This document shows, in pieces, positions 17,729 through 25,689 of a DNA stretch of 64,000 nucleotides (its first letter is position 1; every line of letters starts with the position of its first letter). The notes below the pieces were generated by a model. It ran no database searches. It saw only the letters and a list, made by a program, of their open reading frames with translations, and was not told where the DNA came from. A program made the translations under genes and the position numbers. This stretch comes from Lactobacillus corticis (GTDB lineage Bacteria; Bacillota; Bacilli; Lactobacillales; Lactobacillaceae), in contig NZ_BMAY01000001.1 in NCBI RefSeq assembly GCF_018327645.1, positions 124,001 to 188,000 of the forward strand. The letters run 5' to 3'.

Positions 17729-17970
17729 ATTTCCTCCCCTACAGGTTTAGAATCTTGCCAGTCCTCCAAATCTTCTGGCAAGCTATATTCCCCATGCCAG
17801 TCTTTAAGCAGATCTTTTAATGAAGTTGGCTCTTCTTTAGTTGGTGTGAAAGTTAAAGTCCCATTTTTAGAAATATTAAAATTGTATTCTGTACCAGCTT
17901 TTACTTTACTGAATTTAGGTATTGTGACTACTAAAGCATTACCTTGGATTCTTGCTTTTACGGTTGACAT
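17722..17970 (-). CDS. MazE/AbrB-like antitoxin
   Basis: An 82-residue protein with an N-terminal SpoVT/AbrB swapped-hairpin DNA-binding domain (MSTVKARIQGNALVVTIPK) and an acidic C-terminal tail (SLPEDLEDWQDSKPVG) of the type that wraps a MazF toxin. ATG 17970 is chosen; an upstream in-frame ATG at 17997 lies in the TATAAT promoter hexamer. It overlaps the start of the mazF remnant, as in mazEF operons. The antitoxin itself looks intact and may still repress its own promoter or neutralise a toxin elsewhere. Confidence 0.85.
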   Translation of the reverse strand: MSTVKARIQGNALVVTIPKFSKVKAGTEYNFNISKNGTLTFTPTKEEPTSLKDLLKDWHGEYSLPEDLEDWQDSKPVGEEIW

Positions 17971-18009
17971 AAGATCACTCTCTTTCTTTATCACCATTAT
18001 ATAGAACTG

Positions 18010-18053
18010 CTTTTGAAATGGTGGTCTTTTTGGATTAAGATTTTAGTTGAAAA
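18010..18053 (+). repeat. 44-bp direct repeat, copy B
   Basis: Second copy of the sequence at 17587-17630 (38 of 44 identical), placed upstream of the mazE promoter and ahead of citC. Confidence 0.85.
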
Positions 18054-18104
18054 AACGGCTACGCAATTTCACACTTATTCAAAAAGTAATTGAGGAGTTT
18101 AGAA

Positions 18105-19148
18105 ATGACAGAGTATCACATCGAACGAATTTTTGAAAACGACCAATTTAGACGCAAAGACCTGGAGGAACTGGTCAAAAAAGCTGGCATTCAGCTTGAT
18201 AAAAACTTAGACTACACCTGCGGCGCCGTTGACGAAGAAGGCAAGCTAGTAGCTACCGGCTCGCTTTATCAAAACACGCTGCGCTGTTTGGCCGTTTTGC
18301 CCGAATATCAAGGTGAAGGCTTGCTCAATTTAATTGTGACCCACCTGATTGAAACTGAAACATCCCGCGGAAACTTCCATTTATTTGTCTACACCAAGCC
18401 CAAAGCGGCCAAATTTTTCAAGCAACTCGGCTTCTATGAGATTGCCGCCAATTCCCAATTGGTCTTTTTAGAAAATGAACGGACCGGCTTTAGCGATTAT
18501 TTGACGGAATTAGCAGCTTCTTCCCCTGCTCCTGCTCCTAAAACTGCCGGAATCGTCATGAATGCCAATCCTTTTACCTTGGGCCACCAGTACCTCGTCC
18601 AACAGGCAGCAGAAAATAATGACCTGGTCCACCTCTTCGTGGTCAGTGAAGACAGCAGCTTTTTTGCCTTTAAAGACCGCTATCAATTGATTAAAGAAGG
18701 CGTCAGTCAATGGTCAAATGTCATTTTGCATGAAACCGGCCCCTATCTAATCAGCAGCGCTACTTTTCCTAGCTACTTCCAGCCGGATGATGATAGCGTT
18801 ATTCAAAGCGAAGCCGGGACCGATGCGCAAATTTTTGGGCAAATCGCAGAAAAACTCGGAATTACTAAACGTTACGTCGGAACTGAACCGTTCAGTCACG
18901 TCACCCAGCTCTACAATCAAGAATTGCGCCAAGTGCTTGAACCTAAGGTTGAATTAGTCGAAGTTCCGCGGCTTAGCCAAGACGGCCAAGCAGTTAGTGC
19001 CTCAAAGGTCAGAGAACTCTTAAAAGCTGACAAATTGGCCGAAGCCGAAAAATTATTGCCCAAGGCTACTTGCGACTTTTTGCAGACGGCTGCTGGCCAG
19101 GCAGTTATTGAAAAACTAAAGCAAAGCGATTCCGTTGTCCATTATTAG
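18105..19148 (+). CDS. citC: [citrate (pro-3S)-lyase] ligase, orphan
   Basis: Acetylates the prosthetic group of citrate lyase. The 347 residues have the two-domain layout of CitC: an N-terminal GNAT-like domain (TCGAVDEEGKLVATGSL, LAVLPEYQGEGLL) and a C-terminal nucleotidyltransferase with MNANPFTLGHQYLV (the HxGH-type motif) and VSASKVRELL. ATG 18105 follows GAGGAG; an upstream TTG is rejected because it overlaps that site. The lyase genes citDEF, citG/X and a citrate transporter are not in the window. Either they are elsewhere or this protein has another role. Confidence 0.9.
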   Translation: MTEYHIERIFENDQFRRKDLEELVKKAGIQLDKNLDYTCGAVDEEGKLVATGSLYQNTLRCLAVLPEYQGEGLLNLIVTHLIETETSRGNFHLFVYTKPKAAKFFKQLGFYEIAANSQLVFLENERTGFSDYLTELAASSPAPAPKTAGIVMNANPFTLGHQYLVQQAAENNDLVHLFVVSEDSSFFAFKDRYQLIKEGVSQWSNVILHETGPYLISSATFPSYFQPDDDSVIQSEAGTDAQIFGQIAEKLGITKRYVGTEPFSHVTQLYNQELRQVLEPKVELVEVPRLSQDGQAVSASKVRELLKADKLAEAEKLLPKATCDFLQTAAGQAVIEKLKQSDSVVHY

Positions 19149-19156
19149 CAAACAAA

Positions 19157-19188
19157 AAGGCTTGCCCGCTTAGGACAAGCCTTTTTTT
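19157..19188 (+). terminator. bidirectional terminator (citC / hpt)
   Basis: AGGCTTGcCC pairs with GGaCAAGCCT around GCTTA, with T runs on both strands. It lies between the convergent citC and hpt genes. Confidence 0.85.
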
Positions 19189-19210
19189 GTTGATTTTGAA
19201 TTGTTTACAT

Positions 19211-19768
19211 TTAATTTTGGTATTCGGATGGTTTCAAAACGCCAACATAAGGCAAGTTACGATATAAGCCATCAAAGTCCATGCCATAACCAATTACGAA
19301 TTCATTTGGACATTCATAACCCACAAATTCCGGTTCGATGTCGACCGTTCGCCGGGCTTTTTTGTCAAGCAAAACTGCACACTTGACGGACTTGGCCCCA
19401 CGCTTCAGCAGCAGGTCCTTCATGAATTGCAGGGTTAAACCAGTATCCACAATGTCTTCCACAATTAACACGTCACGGTCTTTTACATCCTTGGACAAGT
19501 CATGTTCCACCACGATCTTGCCCGTTGATTCAGTTCCGCCATTGTAGCTTGAGACATCGATAAAGTCCAAGTCAGCCTTAACATCCATTTCACGGAAAAG
19601 GTCAGTTAAAAAGAAAACTGCGCCTTTCAATGCTCCAACTACGATTGGCCGCTTGCCCGCATAGGCTGCGGTTAATTCGCTACCCAAACGTTTGCAGGTG
19701 TCCGCAATTTCAGCTTCTGAGAACAGTTTGCGTTCCACAACTGAATTCAAGTTGTCACTATTCGCCAT
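19211..19768 (-). CDS. hpt: hypoxanthine phosphoribosyltransferase
   Basis: Purine salvage enzyme joining hypoxanthine or guanine to PRPP; 185 residues, normal length. The PRPP-binding loop is VLIVEDIVDTGLTL, the pyrophosphate loop VGALKGAVFF, and the flexible-loop/catalytic residues lie in SSYNGGTEST. The C-terminal GYGMDFDGLYRNLPY is typical. AGAGGAA lies before the ATG. It is transcribed alone between two terminators. Confidence 0.96.
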   Translation of the reverse strand: MANSDNLNSVVERKLFSEAEIADTCKRLGSELTAAYAGKRPIVVGALKGAVFFLTDLFREMDVKADLDFIDVSSYNGGTESTGKIVVEHDLSKDVKDRDVLIVEDIVDTGLTLQFMKDLLLKRGAKSVKCAVLLDKKARRTVDIEPEFVGYECPNEFVIGYGMDFDGLYRNLPYVGVLKPSEYQN

Positions 19769-19832
19769 TGATATAATTCCTCTATCTCTTATATTACATT
19801 TACTTATGATCTGATTATAACATTAAGCAATC

Positions 19833-19862
19833 AAAAAAGCGCTATAAAAAGCGCCTTTTTGT
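19833..19862 (-). terminator. terminator after CNNM/CBS gene
   Basis: On the minus strand a GGCGCT...AGCGCT stem is followed by TTTTTT. It lies 7 bases past the stop of the gene at 19869. Confidence 0.75.
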
Positions 19863-19868
19863 TAATAT

Positions 19869-21221
19869 TTATTCGTTTTCTGCAGTTGATTGGTCGGTTT
19901 TACCTGTAACAGGTTTTACAATGAACCAGCGCATGAAGCCTTGTTCAATGATTGCTAAGGTAAATTCATAACCTTCCAGTTCAACCTTTTCGCCTTTTTT
20001 CAAGTTCGGATAATGCTCCATCATGTACCCACCAATGGTAATAATGTCGCTATCTTGAAAACTCTGCAAATCGGCATGGAAATAACGTTCAAAATCGTAG
20101 AGCGTAGTCTTGCCCGAGACGTGAATGCGTCCTTGTTCGTCCTTGATGATATAGTCGTCAGAGACATCATCAATCTCATCCTTAACGGTCCCAAACAATT
20201 CTTCATAAATGTCTTTATCGGTAACGATACCGCTCGTGCCGCCGTATTCATCAACCACCAAAACCAAAGGGGTGTGTTTTTGAATCATCAGATGAAGAAT
20301 ATCTTGAATCGCCATCGATTCGGGCACGGTAATAATCGTCCGAATAATTCGCGTAACCGGTAACTTAGCGTCAGTTAAGCCTTGTTGAACAATATCGTAG
20401 GCATAAACATAGCCAACCACATCGTCTTTATCATTATCCCGCACTACGGGCAAACGACTGTAACCTTCATGCAGGTAAACTTCCAGTGCCTTGTGAATGC
20501 TGTCGGTTGCATCCAAAACGGTCAAGCGCGTCCGGTCAGTCATGATGTCTTTGGCAACTTTGTCATTTAATTCAAAGGCCCGTTCCATGTAAGTCAAGTC
20601 TTCTTTATCCAGGGAACCACCAGAAACCGCATTACGCGATAATTTGATGATTTCGGATTGGGAATAAACTTGATTTTCTTCGTCAGCGGGACTAAAGCCT
20701 AACAGTTTCAGAATGCCATTTGAACTAGTATTCAAAAGCCAAACAAAGGGATAAACAATCGTGTGAAAAGCCTGCAAGGGGTTAACAATGCCCATCAGCA
20801 TTTTCACCGGCATATCAATGGCGACGTTTTTCGGAACTACTTCGGTCAAGACGACTTCTAAATAAGTCAAAATAACCACGCCTAAAATAGCAGAAACCGA
20901 CTTCACCACCGATTCCGTCAAACCTGAAAGGCGCAACAAATCGCCAAAAATGGCAGCAAAGGTCTCAGCCGAGAACCAGCCCAAGACAACCCCAACTAAG
21001 GTTGTTCCCACCTGGGTCGTCGACAAATATTCGTTCAAATTATGCACCATGTGCAAGGCGCGCTTGAGCTTTTTTTCATTGCCTTGTTTTTGGGCCAACA
21101 AGTCTTCCAATTGGCTCGGACGCGTTTGCACTAAGGCAAACTCCGCCGCCACAAAAAAGGCAGCAACAATAAATATCAATAATGTAGCAACTAGATTAGT
21201 TACTATCTCACCAGTACTCAA
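19869..21221 (-). CDS. hemolysin C/CorC-type CNNM-CBS membrane protein
   Basis: A 450-residue protein in the standard order: CNNM/DUF21 membrane domain with four helices (about 1-190), a CBS pair (about 205-335, MTDRTRLTVLDA and DEYGGTSGIVT), and a C-terminal CorC/HlyC FAD-like domain. The family is linked to divalent cation (Mg2+/Co2+) export or homeostasis. The start is a TTG at 21221 with AAGGTGAG upstream. It begins 19 bases after the nitroreductase stop, so the two are probably one transcript. Confidence 0.92.
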   Translation of the reverse strand: MSTGEIVTNLVATLLIFIVAAFFVAAEFALVQTRPSQLEDLLAQKQGNEKKLKRALHMVHNLNEYLSTTQVGTTLVGVVLGWFSAETFAAIFGDLLRLSGLTESVVKSVSAILGVVILTYLEVVLTEVVPKNVAIDMPVKMLMGIVNPLQAFHTIVYPFVWLLNTSSNGILKLLGFSPADEENQVYSQSEIIKLSRNAVSGGSLDKEDLTYMERAFELNDKVAKDIMTDRTRLTVLDATDSIHKALEVYLHEGYSRLPVVRDNDKDDVVGYVYAYDIVQQGLTDAKLPVTRIIRTIITVPESMAIQDILHLMIQKHTPLVLVVDEYGGTSGIVTDKDIYEELFGTVKDEIDDVSDDYIIKDEQGRIHVSGKTTLYDFERYFHADLQSFQDSDIITIGGYMMEHYPNLKKGEKVELEGYEFTLAIIEQGFMRWFIVKPVTGKTDQSTAENE

Positions 21222-21240
21222 ATTTGATTCTCACCTTAAG

Positions 21241-21897
21241 CTATTTTGTTAACTTATAAATTGATTTCAAAGGCAAGCGCTTCGGAATAAACTTGGCGTC
21301 GTTAACTTCGGCTTTCTTATCTTCATAGCCGATCCCAATTGCCATCCCCACTGATTCATCTTCGGGAATTCCCGCATACTTTCTAACCAATTCTGGGTAG
21401 GCTACCAGCGAGTGGGCAGGCATTACCGCTAAACCTTTGTTTAGAGCTAGCAGCATAATGCTCTGGCCAAAAATCCCCAAGTCAAAGACTGACCAGGCAG
21501 GACTTTCCTTAGGAATTGTCAAGTAAATTACGCAAGGCGCATTAAACATTGTATTGTTAGAGTCATTGAATAATTCTAACTTATTATTGAAAAAGTAAGT
21601 CTGTGATGCCCCTAAATTAGCCATGTTTTGACTAGGAAAAGTATCCCAGTGCAAGGACAACATGGAGGCAAAGTCTTCATGTGCATGAGCGCCCTCTTGC
21701 ACCATTGCTTCGTATTCTTTTCGCAGGTCTTGCAAAGCATCCCCCATTACGGCATATGCTCGCCAAGGTTGGGAATTAAGCAAGGAAGGAGAATTCTGGG
21801 CTGCCCGAATAATTTGAGCAATTGTTTTTTCATTCACCTTGCGATTTAAAAACTTACGTGTGACATGTTCACGTGCATACACATCTTCAAAATCCAT
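21241..21897 (-). CDS. nitroreductase family oxidoreductase
   Basis: A 218-residue FMN enzyme of the nitroreductase superfamily: N-terminal REHVTRKFLNRKV, AAQNSPSLLNSQPWRAYAV for FMN binding, and the C-terminal VGMAIGIGYED. It would reduce quinones or nitro compounds with NAD(P)H; the physiological substrate is unknown. AGGAGAG lies 11 bases before ATG, slightly far. First gene of a two-gene unit with the CNNM/CBS protein. Confidence 0.9.
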   Translation of the reverse strand: MDFEDVYAREHVTRKFLNRKVNEKTIAQIIRAAQNSPSLLNSQPWRAYAVMGDALQDLRKEYEAMVQEGAHAHEDFASMLSLHWDTFPSQNMANLGASQTYFFNNKLELFNDSNNTMFNAPCVIYLTIPKESPAWSVFDLGIFGQSIMLLALNKGLAVMPAHSLVAYPELVRKYAGIPEDESVGMAIGIGYEDKKAEVNDAKFIPKRLPLKSIYKLTK

Positions 21898-21935
21898 GAT
21901 CTCAGCTCTCTCCTAGATGTATAAAAATGAGTAAA

Positions 21936-22193
21936 TTAATTCTCCGTCTGGTCTTTTTTGGCTTCCTTGGCAGCTTTCAGTTGGCGTCGATCACGCTTAA
22001 TCATGCTCACTAGGGCTGCGATGGTCAAAGTTAACCCACCCAAACAGATCAACAGCAAACTTAGAGGAAACAGAAAAGTCCAGGCCGGCTTGAGGGCTTC
22101 GATCACCCAGCCGATAACGCCAGCAACCATTAGTAATATACCGATTATTACGATCGTAGTGCTAGGTCCGTCTTTTCTTTGTTTGACTGCCAT
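21936..22193 (-). CDS. small two-helix membrane protein
   Basis: An 85-residue protein with two hydrophobic helices (about 12-35 and 42-65) and a basic/charged C-terminal tail (KRDRRQLKAAKEAKKDQ). ATG 22193 is chosen because GGAGGA is 7 bases upstream; a longer in-frame reading lacks a ribosome site. Family not recognised. It precedes the nitroreductase gene on the same strand. Confidence 0.75.
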   Translation of the reverse strand: MAVKQRKDGPSTTIVIIGILLMVAGVIGWVIEALKPAWTFLFPLSLLLICLGGLTLTIAALVSMIKRDRRQLKAAKEAKKDQTEN

Positions 22194-22301
22194 TCTGATT
22201 CCTCCATTAAGTATAGCTAGTACCATTATATAAAAATTTTATGATTATTTCAAAATAGCTCTGACTTAAAATGAAATAAAAAATAATCAATCATCAGCTA
22301 A

Positions 22302-22335
22302 TAAAAAAGACCCAAAAGTTACTAACTTTTAGGTC
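22302..22335 (-). terminator. xpk terminator
   Basis: On the minus strand GACCTAAAAGTTA pairs with TAACTTTTgGGTC around one base (in practice a 3-4 nt loop) and is followed by TTTTTT. Confidence 0.85.
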
Positions 22336-22391
22336 TCCCCTTGCGTTACCGTAAGGCAACTAATGCTGCTATGCGCAAGTTATTGCTAATT
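22336..22391 (-). ncRNA. structured 3' UTR of xpk (possible RNA element)
   Basis: Between the xpk stop and its terminator the minus strand can form a CTTGC...GCAAG stem enclosing a second hairpin (GTTGCC-TTAC-GGTAAC), then GGGGA and the terminator. Not matched to a named RNA family. It might be a stabilising 3' UTR or the source of a small RNA. Confidence 0.35.
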
Positions 22392-24794
22392 TTATTTTAA
22401 ACCTGACCATTTCCATGAGGTAACTTCTGGCATGTCCTTACCATTGTCACGGATGTAAGCATGGTGCTTAGCAATCATGCGGTCCATTTCATCAATGAAG
22501 TCAGCTGACTTGTCACGCAAAGCCGGAATTTGTTCAATGGCATCCTTTGCTAAATCATAGCGATCCAAGTGGTTCAACACCCGCATGTCGAATGGCGTGG
22601 TAATGTCGCCATTTTCTTGGTAGCAGTGAATTGAAACATTGTAGCGTTTGCGAGCAAACCAGATTGATTCCATCATGGTCTTGTAACCATGCCAAGCAAA
22701 GATCGTCGGCACATCGCTTGGGAAGAGGCGATCAAATTCGGCTTGGGAAATGGCATTTGGATTATCCTTTGGTGCCATTAATTTCATCACATCGACCACA
22801 TTGATGTAACGAATCTTCAATTCTGGGAACTTTTGGTGCAATAAATCAATTGCAGCCAAGGTTTCCATCGTTGGTTCCGTTTCGGTTGAAGCAAAGACAA
22901 CATCTGGTTTTTGACCGTGGTCAGTTGAAGCCCAGTCAATGTAGCTTAAACCATGATCAACCAATTTAGTCGCTTCATCGGCTGAGAACCATTGTGGACG
23001 TGGTTGCTTGCTAGTTACCAAAATGTTGATGCATTCCCGGTCAGTAAAGGCCTTGTCGGCCACTGCCAAGAGCGTGTTGGTGTCGCTTGGCAAGTATTCA
23101 TGAATCAGGTCCGGCCGATTCTTTTCAAACATGTGCGTCAAAATGCCGGGATCTTGGTGGGTGTAGCCGTTGTGGTCTTGTTGGAAGACCGTTGAGGTAG
23201 CGACAAAGTTCAATGCTGGGTAATCATGACGCCAGTATTGTTCCTTAGCCTTACGCAGCCACTTCATGTGTTGGGTCAACATGGAATCAACTACCCGGCC
23301 AAAGGCTTCATAAGTAGCAAAGAACCCGTGGCGACCGGTCAAAACATAGCCTTCCAAGAAGCCTTCATCTTGGTGTTCTGACAATTGCGAGTCGATCAAG
23401 CGACCGTGAGGAGCCAAATCTTCATCGTTTGGCGTATGGATTTCAGCTTCCCATTGACGCTTTTGCGAATCCAATAATTGGAAAAGCCGGTTAGACTTAG
23501 ATTCATCAGGACCAAAACCACGGAAAGTCGTTGGGTTCAATTTGGCAACTTCATCCAAGTACTTAGCCCATTCAGCCATGTCTTGAGCTTCAACTGAACC
23601 TGGTTGGTCGAACTTTAAGCTGAATTTGCGCCAGTCTGGCAAGTTCAATCGCTTAGGATTCAAACCACCGTTGGTAATTGGGTTCATCGCCATGCGCTGG
23701 TCACCCTTTACCGTGTTTTCCAAGACGATTTCCTTTGGCGAACCATCTTCATTGAAGAGTTCTTCTGGATGGTAGCTCTTGAGCCAGTCAACCAGCATGT
23801 CTTGGTGTTCCATGGCATCTTGGGCAACTGGGATTGGAATTTGGTGAGCCCGGAAGCTGTTTTCAATTGGGTTCCCGTCCAAGTCTTCCTTCGGACCAGT
23901 CCAGCCCTTAGGACATTGGAAGATAATTACTGGCCAATGCTTTGGCGACTCATCGCCCTTTTCCCGGGCATCCTTTTGCAGGGACTTGATTTCGGCAATT
24001 ACCGTATCCAAGGTTTTAGCCATTTCTTCGTGCATGGTCATGTGGTCCTTGAATTCGCCAAAACGGCCGTCCTTAAAGACTGAAACAAAGTATGGCTTCC
24101 AGCCTAAGCCTTCAAAGTATTTGGTCAATTCCTCATCGCTCATGCGTGAGAAAATAGTTGGATTGGAAATCTTGAACCCATTAACTTGAATAATCGGCAA
24201 AACTGCCCCATCAGTAACTGGGTTAATAAACTTGTTGGAGAACCAAGAAGCTGCCAAAGGGCCAGTTTCGCTTTCGCCGTCACCGATTTCAACGGCAGCA
24301 ATCACATCGGGGTTGTCTAAAATTGCGCCAACGCCGTGTGACAAGGAATAACCTAATTCCCCGCCTTCATGAATTGAACCGGGAGTTTCGGGAGCAGCAT
24401 GCGAAGCAACGCCGCCGGGGAAACTAAAGCGCTTGAAAAGTTTAGCCATGCCCTTTTCATCTTGGGTAATTTCCGGATAGCGTTCAGTATATGAACCGTC
24501 CAAGTATGAATTAGAAACCATTACCTGGCCACCATGACCAGAACCTTCAATATAGAACATGTTCAGGTCAAACTTCTTAATTGCCCGATTTAAGTGCGCA
24601 TAAATAAAGTTTTGCGGCACAATCGTCCCCCAGTGGCCGATTGGCTTTGGCTTTACGTCTTTGGCTGCAAGTGGCCGTTTTAGTAAGGGATTATTCATCA
24701 AGAAGAGCTGGCCAACTGATAAATAATTAGCAGCTCGCCAATAAGCGTCAACACTCTTTAAGTAGTCTTTTGAGTCATAGTCAACTGTCGTCAT
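22392..24794 (-). CDS. xpk: xylulose-5-phosphate/fructose-6-phosphate phosphoketolase
   Basis: A thiamine-diphosphate enzyme that cleaves xylulose-5-phosphate with phosphate to acetyl-phosphate and glyceraldehyde-3-phosphate. The 800 residues match the family length. Visible motifs include [20 protein letters not shown] (about 83-91), the diphosphate-binding [11 protein letters not shown] (about 171-181) and [12 protein letters not shown] (about 545-556). AAGGAG lies 7 bases before the ATG. A near-consensus promoter (24836-24864) and a terminator make it a single-gene unit. It would use pentose phosphates produced by the nucleoside/ribose cluster at 28-32 kb. Confidence 0.97.
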   Translation of the reverse strand: MTTVDYDSKDYLKSVDAYWRAANYLSVGQLFLMNNPLLKRPLAAKDVKPKPIGHWGTIVPQNFIYAHLNRAIKKFDLNMFYIEGSGHGGQVMVSNSYLDGSYTERYPEITQDEKGMAKLFKRFSFPGGVASHAAPETPGSIHEGGELGYSLSHGVGAILDNPDVIAAVEIGDGESETGPLAASWFSNKFINPVTDGAVLPIIQVNGFKISNPTIFSRMSDEELTKYFEGLGWKPYFVSVFKDGRFGEFKDHMTMHEEMAKTLDTVIAEIKSLQKDAREKGDESPKHWPVIIFQCPKGWTGPKEDLDGNPIENSFRAHQIPIPVAQDAMEHQDMLVDWLKSYHPEELFNEDGSPKEIVLENTVKGDQRMAMNPITNGGLNPKRLNLPDWRKFSLKFDQPGSVEAQDMAEWAKYLDEVAKLNPTTFRGFGPDESKSNRLFQLLDSQKRQWEAEIHTPNDEDLAPHGRLIDSQLSEHQDEGFLEGYVLTGRHGFFATYEAFGRVVDSMLTQHMKWLRKAKEQYWRHDYPALNFVATSTVFQQDHNGYTHQDPGILTHMFEKNRPDLIHEYLPSDTNTLLAVADKAFTDRECINILVTSKQPRPQWFSADEATKLVDHGLSYIDWASTDHGQKPDVVFASTETEPTMETLAAIDLLHQKFPELKIRYINVVDVMKLMAPKDNPNAISQAEFDRLFPSDVPTIFAWHGYKTMMESIWFARKRYNVSIHCYQENGDITTPFDMRVLNHLDRYDLAKDAIEQIPALRDKSADFIDEMDRMIAKHHAYIRDNGKDMPEVTSWKWSGLK

Positions 24795-24835
24795 AGGAAT
24801 CTCCTTTTTTCAAACAACTCATTCGATTTACCTTT

Positions 24836-24864
24836 AGTATAACCTTTTCGATTTTTGGATTCAA
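24836..24864 (-). promoter_or_regulatory. xpk promoter
   Basis: On the minus strand TTGAAT (24859-24864) and TATACT (24836-24841) are spaced by 17 bases. The -35 is part of an inverted repeat ATTCAA...TTGAAT (24859-24877), a possible operator. Confidence 0.7.
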
Positions 24865-24899
24865 CTAATTTTTGAATTGGAACCTACCAATTTAAAAAG

Positions 24900-24934
24900 A
24901 AAGAAAAAAAGAAGCCTAACCTTAGTTAGTCTTC
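24900..24934 (-). terminator. terminator overlapping tetR 3' end
   Basis: On the minus strand GAAGaCTAAC pairs with GTTAGgCTTC and is followed by TTTTTTTC. The stem contains the last codons and stop of the TetR gene. Confidence 0.75.
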
Positions 24935-25528
24935 TTTCAACTTATCCGCAAAACTGCGTTCAACCAGGCCATACATCATGATTTGCTGCCAGTCGCGCCA
25001 TAAGCCGCCATCCCGCTCAAGAGTCTGCTGATGCGCGCCGGCATATTCTTCCAAAGCCGTCAGCATCGTAATGATGCTTTCGTTAGCAGCATTAGTCTTG
25101 ATCACACCGGCTTGGCGCTGCTTATCCAAAAATTGCCGCCAAATGGTTAATTGGGCCGTGCGAAAATATTCGTTTAAAACTTGGTCCTGCCGCACATACA
25201 AAATTATTTCCTGCAAAACCGCTGATGAACATTCACGGTGGGCTCTTTTAAAAAATGGCTCGTGGCGCCGGAGAACCACTTCCAGCTTCTCTCGCTTGGC
25301 CAGAAAAAGTTCAAATTTATGCTGCTCATCATCAATTGCTGACATGATCGCTGCTCGAATCACCGCTTTTTTATCTTGAAACATCTTATACATGGTGACA
25401 TAAGAGATGCCTGATAATTCCGCTATTTGCCGCACATTAGTATTTTTTATACCCTGCTTTTTAATTAGTTCTTTGGCTGCTTGGATGATTTTTGCGCGAT
25501 TGGCAGCCTTTTTAGCTTCACGTTTCAT
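24926..25528 (-). CDS. TetR family transcriptional repressor
   Basis: A 200-residue regulator with an N-terminal helix-turn-helix (AKELIKKQG...TNVRQIAELSGISYVTMYKMFQDKKAVI, about residues 15-55) and a variable ligand-binding domain. ATG 25528 follows AGGTGA at a good distance; an in-frame upstream start is rejected. It is divergent from the fused ABC transporter at 25690, and the shared intergenic region carries several GTTTAAC motifs, so it most likely represses that transporter and itself. Confidence 0.9.
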   Translation of the reverse strand: MKREAKKAANRAKIIQAAKELIKKQGIKNTNVRQIAELSGISYVTMYKMFQDKKAVIRAAIMSAIDDEQHKFELFLAKREKLEVVLRRHEPFFKRAHRECSSAVLQEIILYVRQDQVLNEYFRTAQLTIWRQFLDKQRQAGVIKTNAANESIITMLTALEEYAGAHQQTLERDGGLWRDWQQIMMYGLVERSFADKLKED

Positions 25529-25580
25529 CAAATCACCTATTTTCTCGACTATTGAAATCAACTATAACACGCAGATAAAA

Positions 25581-25675
25581 GTTTAACAAGAAATAAAAAA
25601 GTTTAACTTTTATGTTGACAGTGCCAAATTTCCTGCTATGATAAGTTTAACAATTTTGGTTATTGTTTAACTTTT
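25581..25675. promoter_or_regulatory. ABC exporter promoter with repeated GTTTAAC operators
   Basis: TTGACA (25615-25620) and TATGAT (25637-25642) form a plus-strand promoter with 16-base spacing. The palindrome AAAAGTTTAACTTTT (25597-25611) abuts the -35. Further GTTTAAC copies lie at 25581, 25645 and 25665. This is the expected layout for the divergent TetR repressor. Confidence 0.65.
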
Positions 25676-25689
25676 AGGAGATGAAGACT

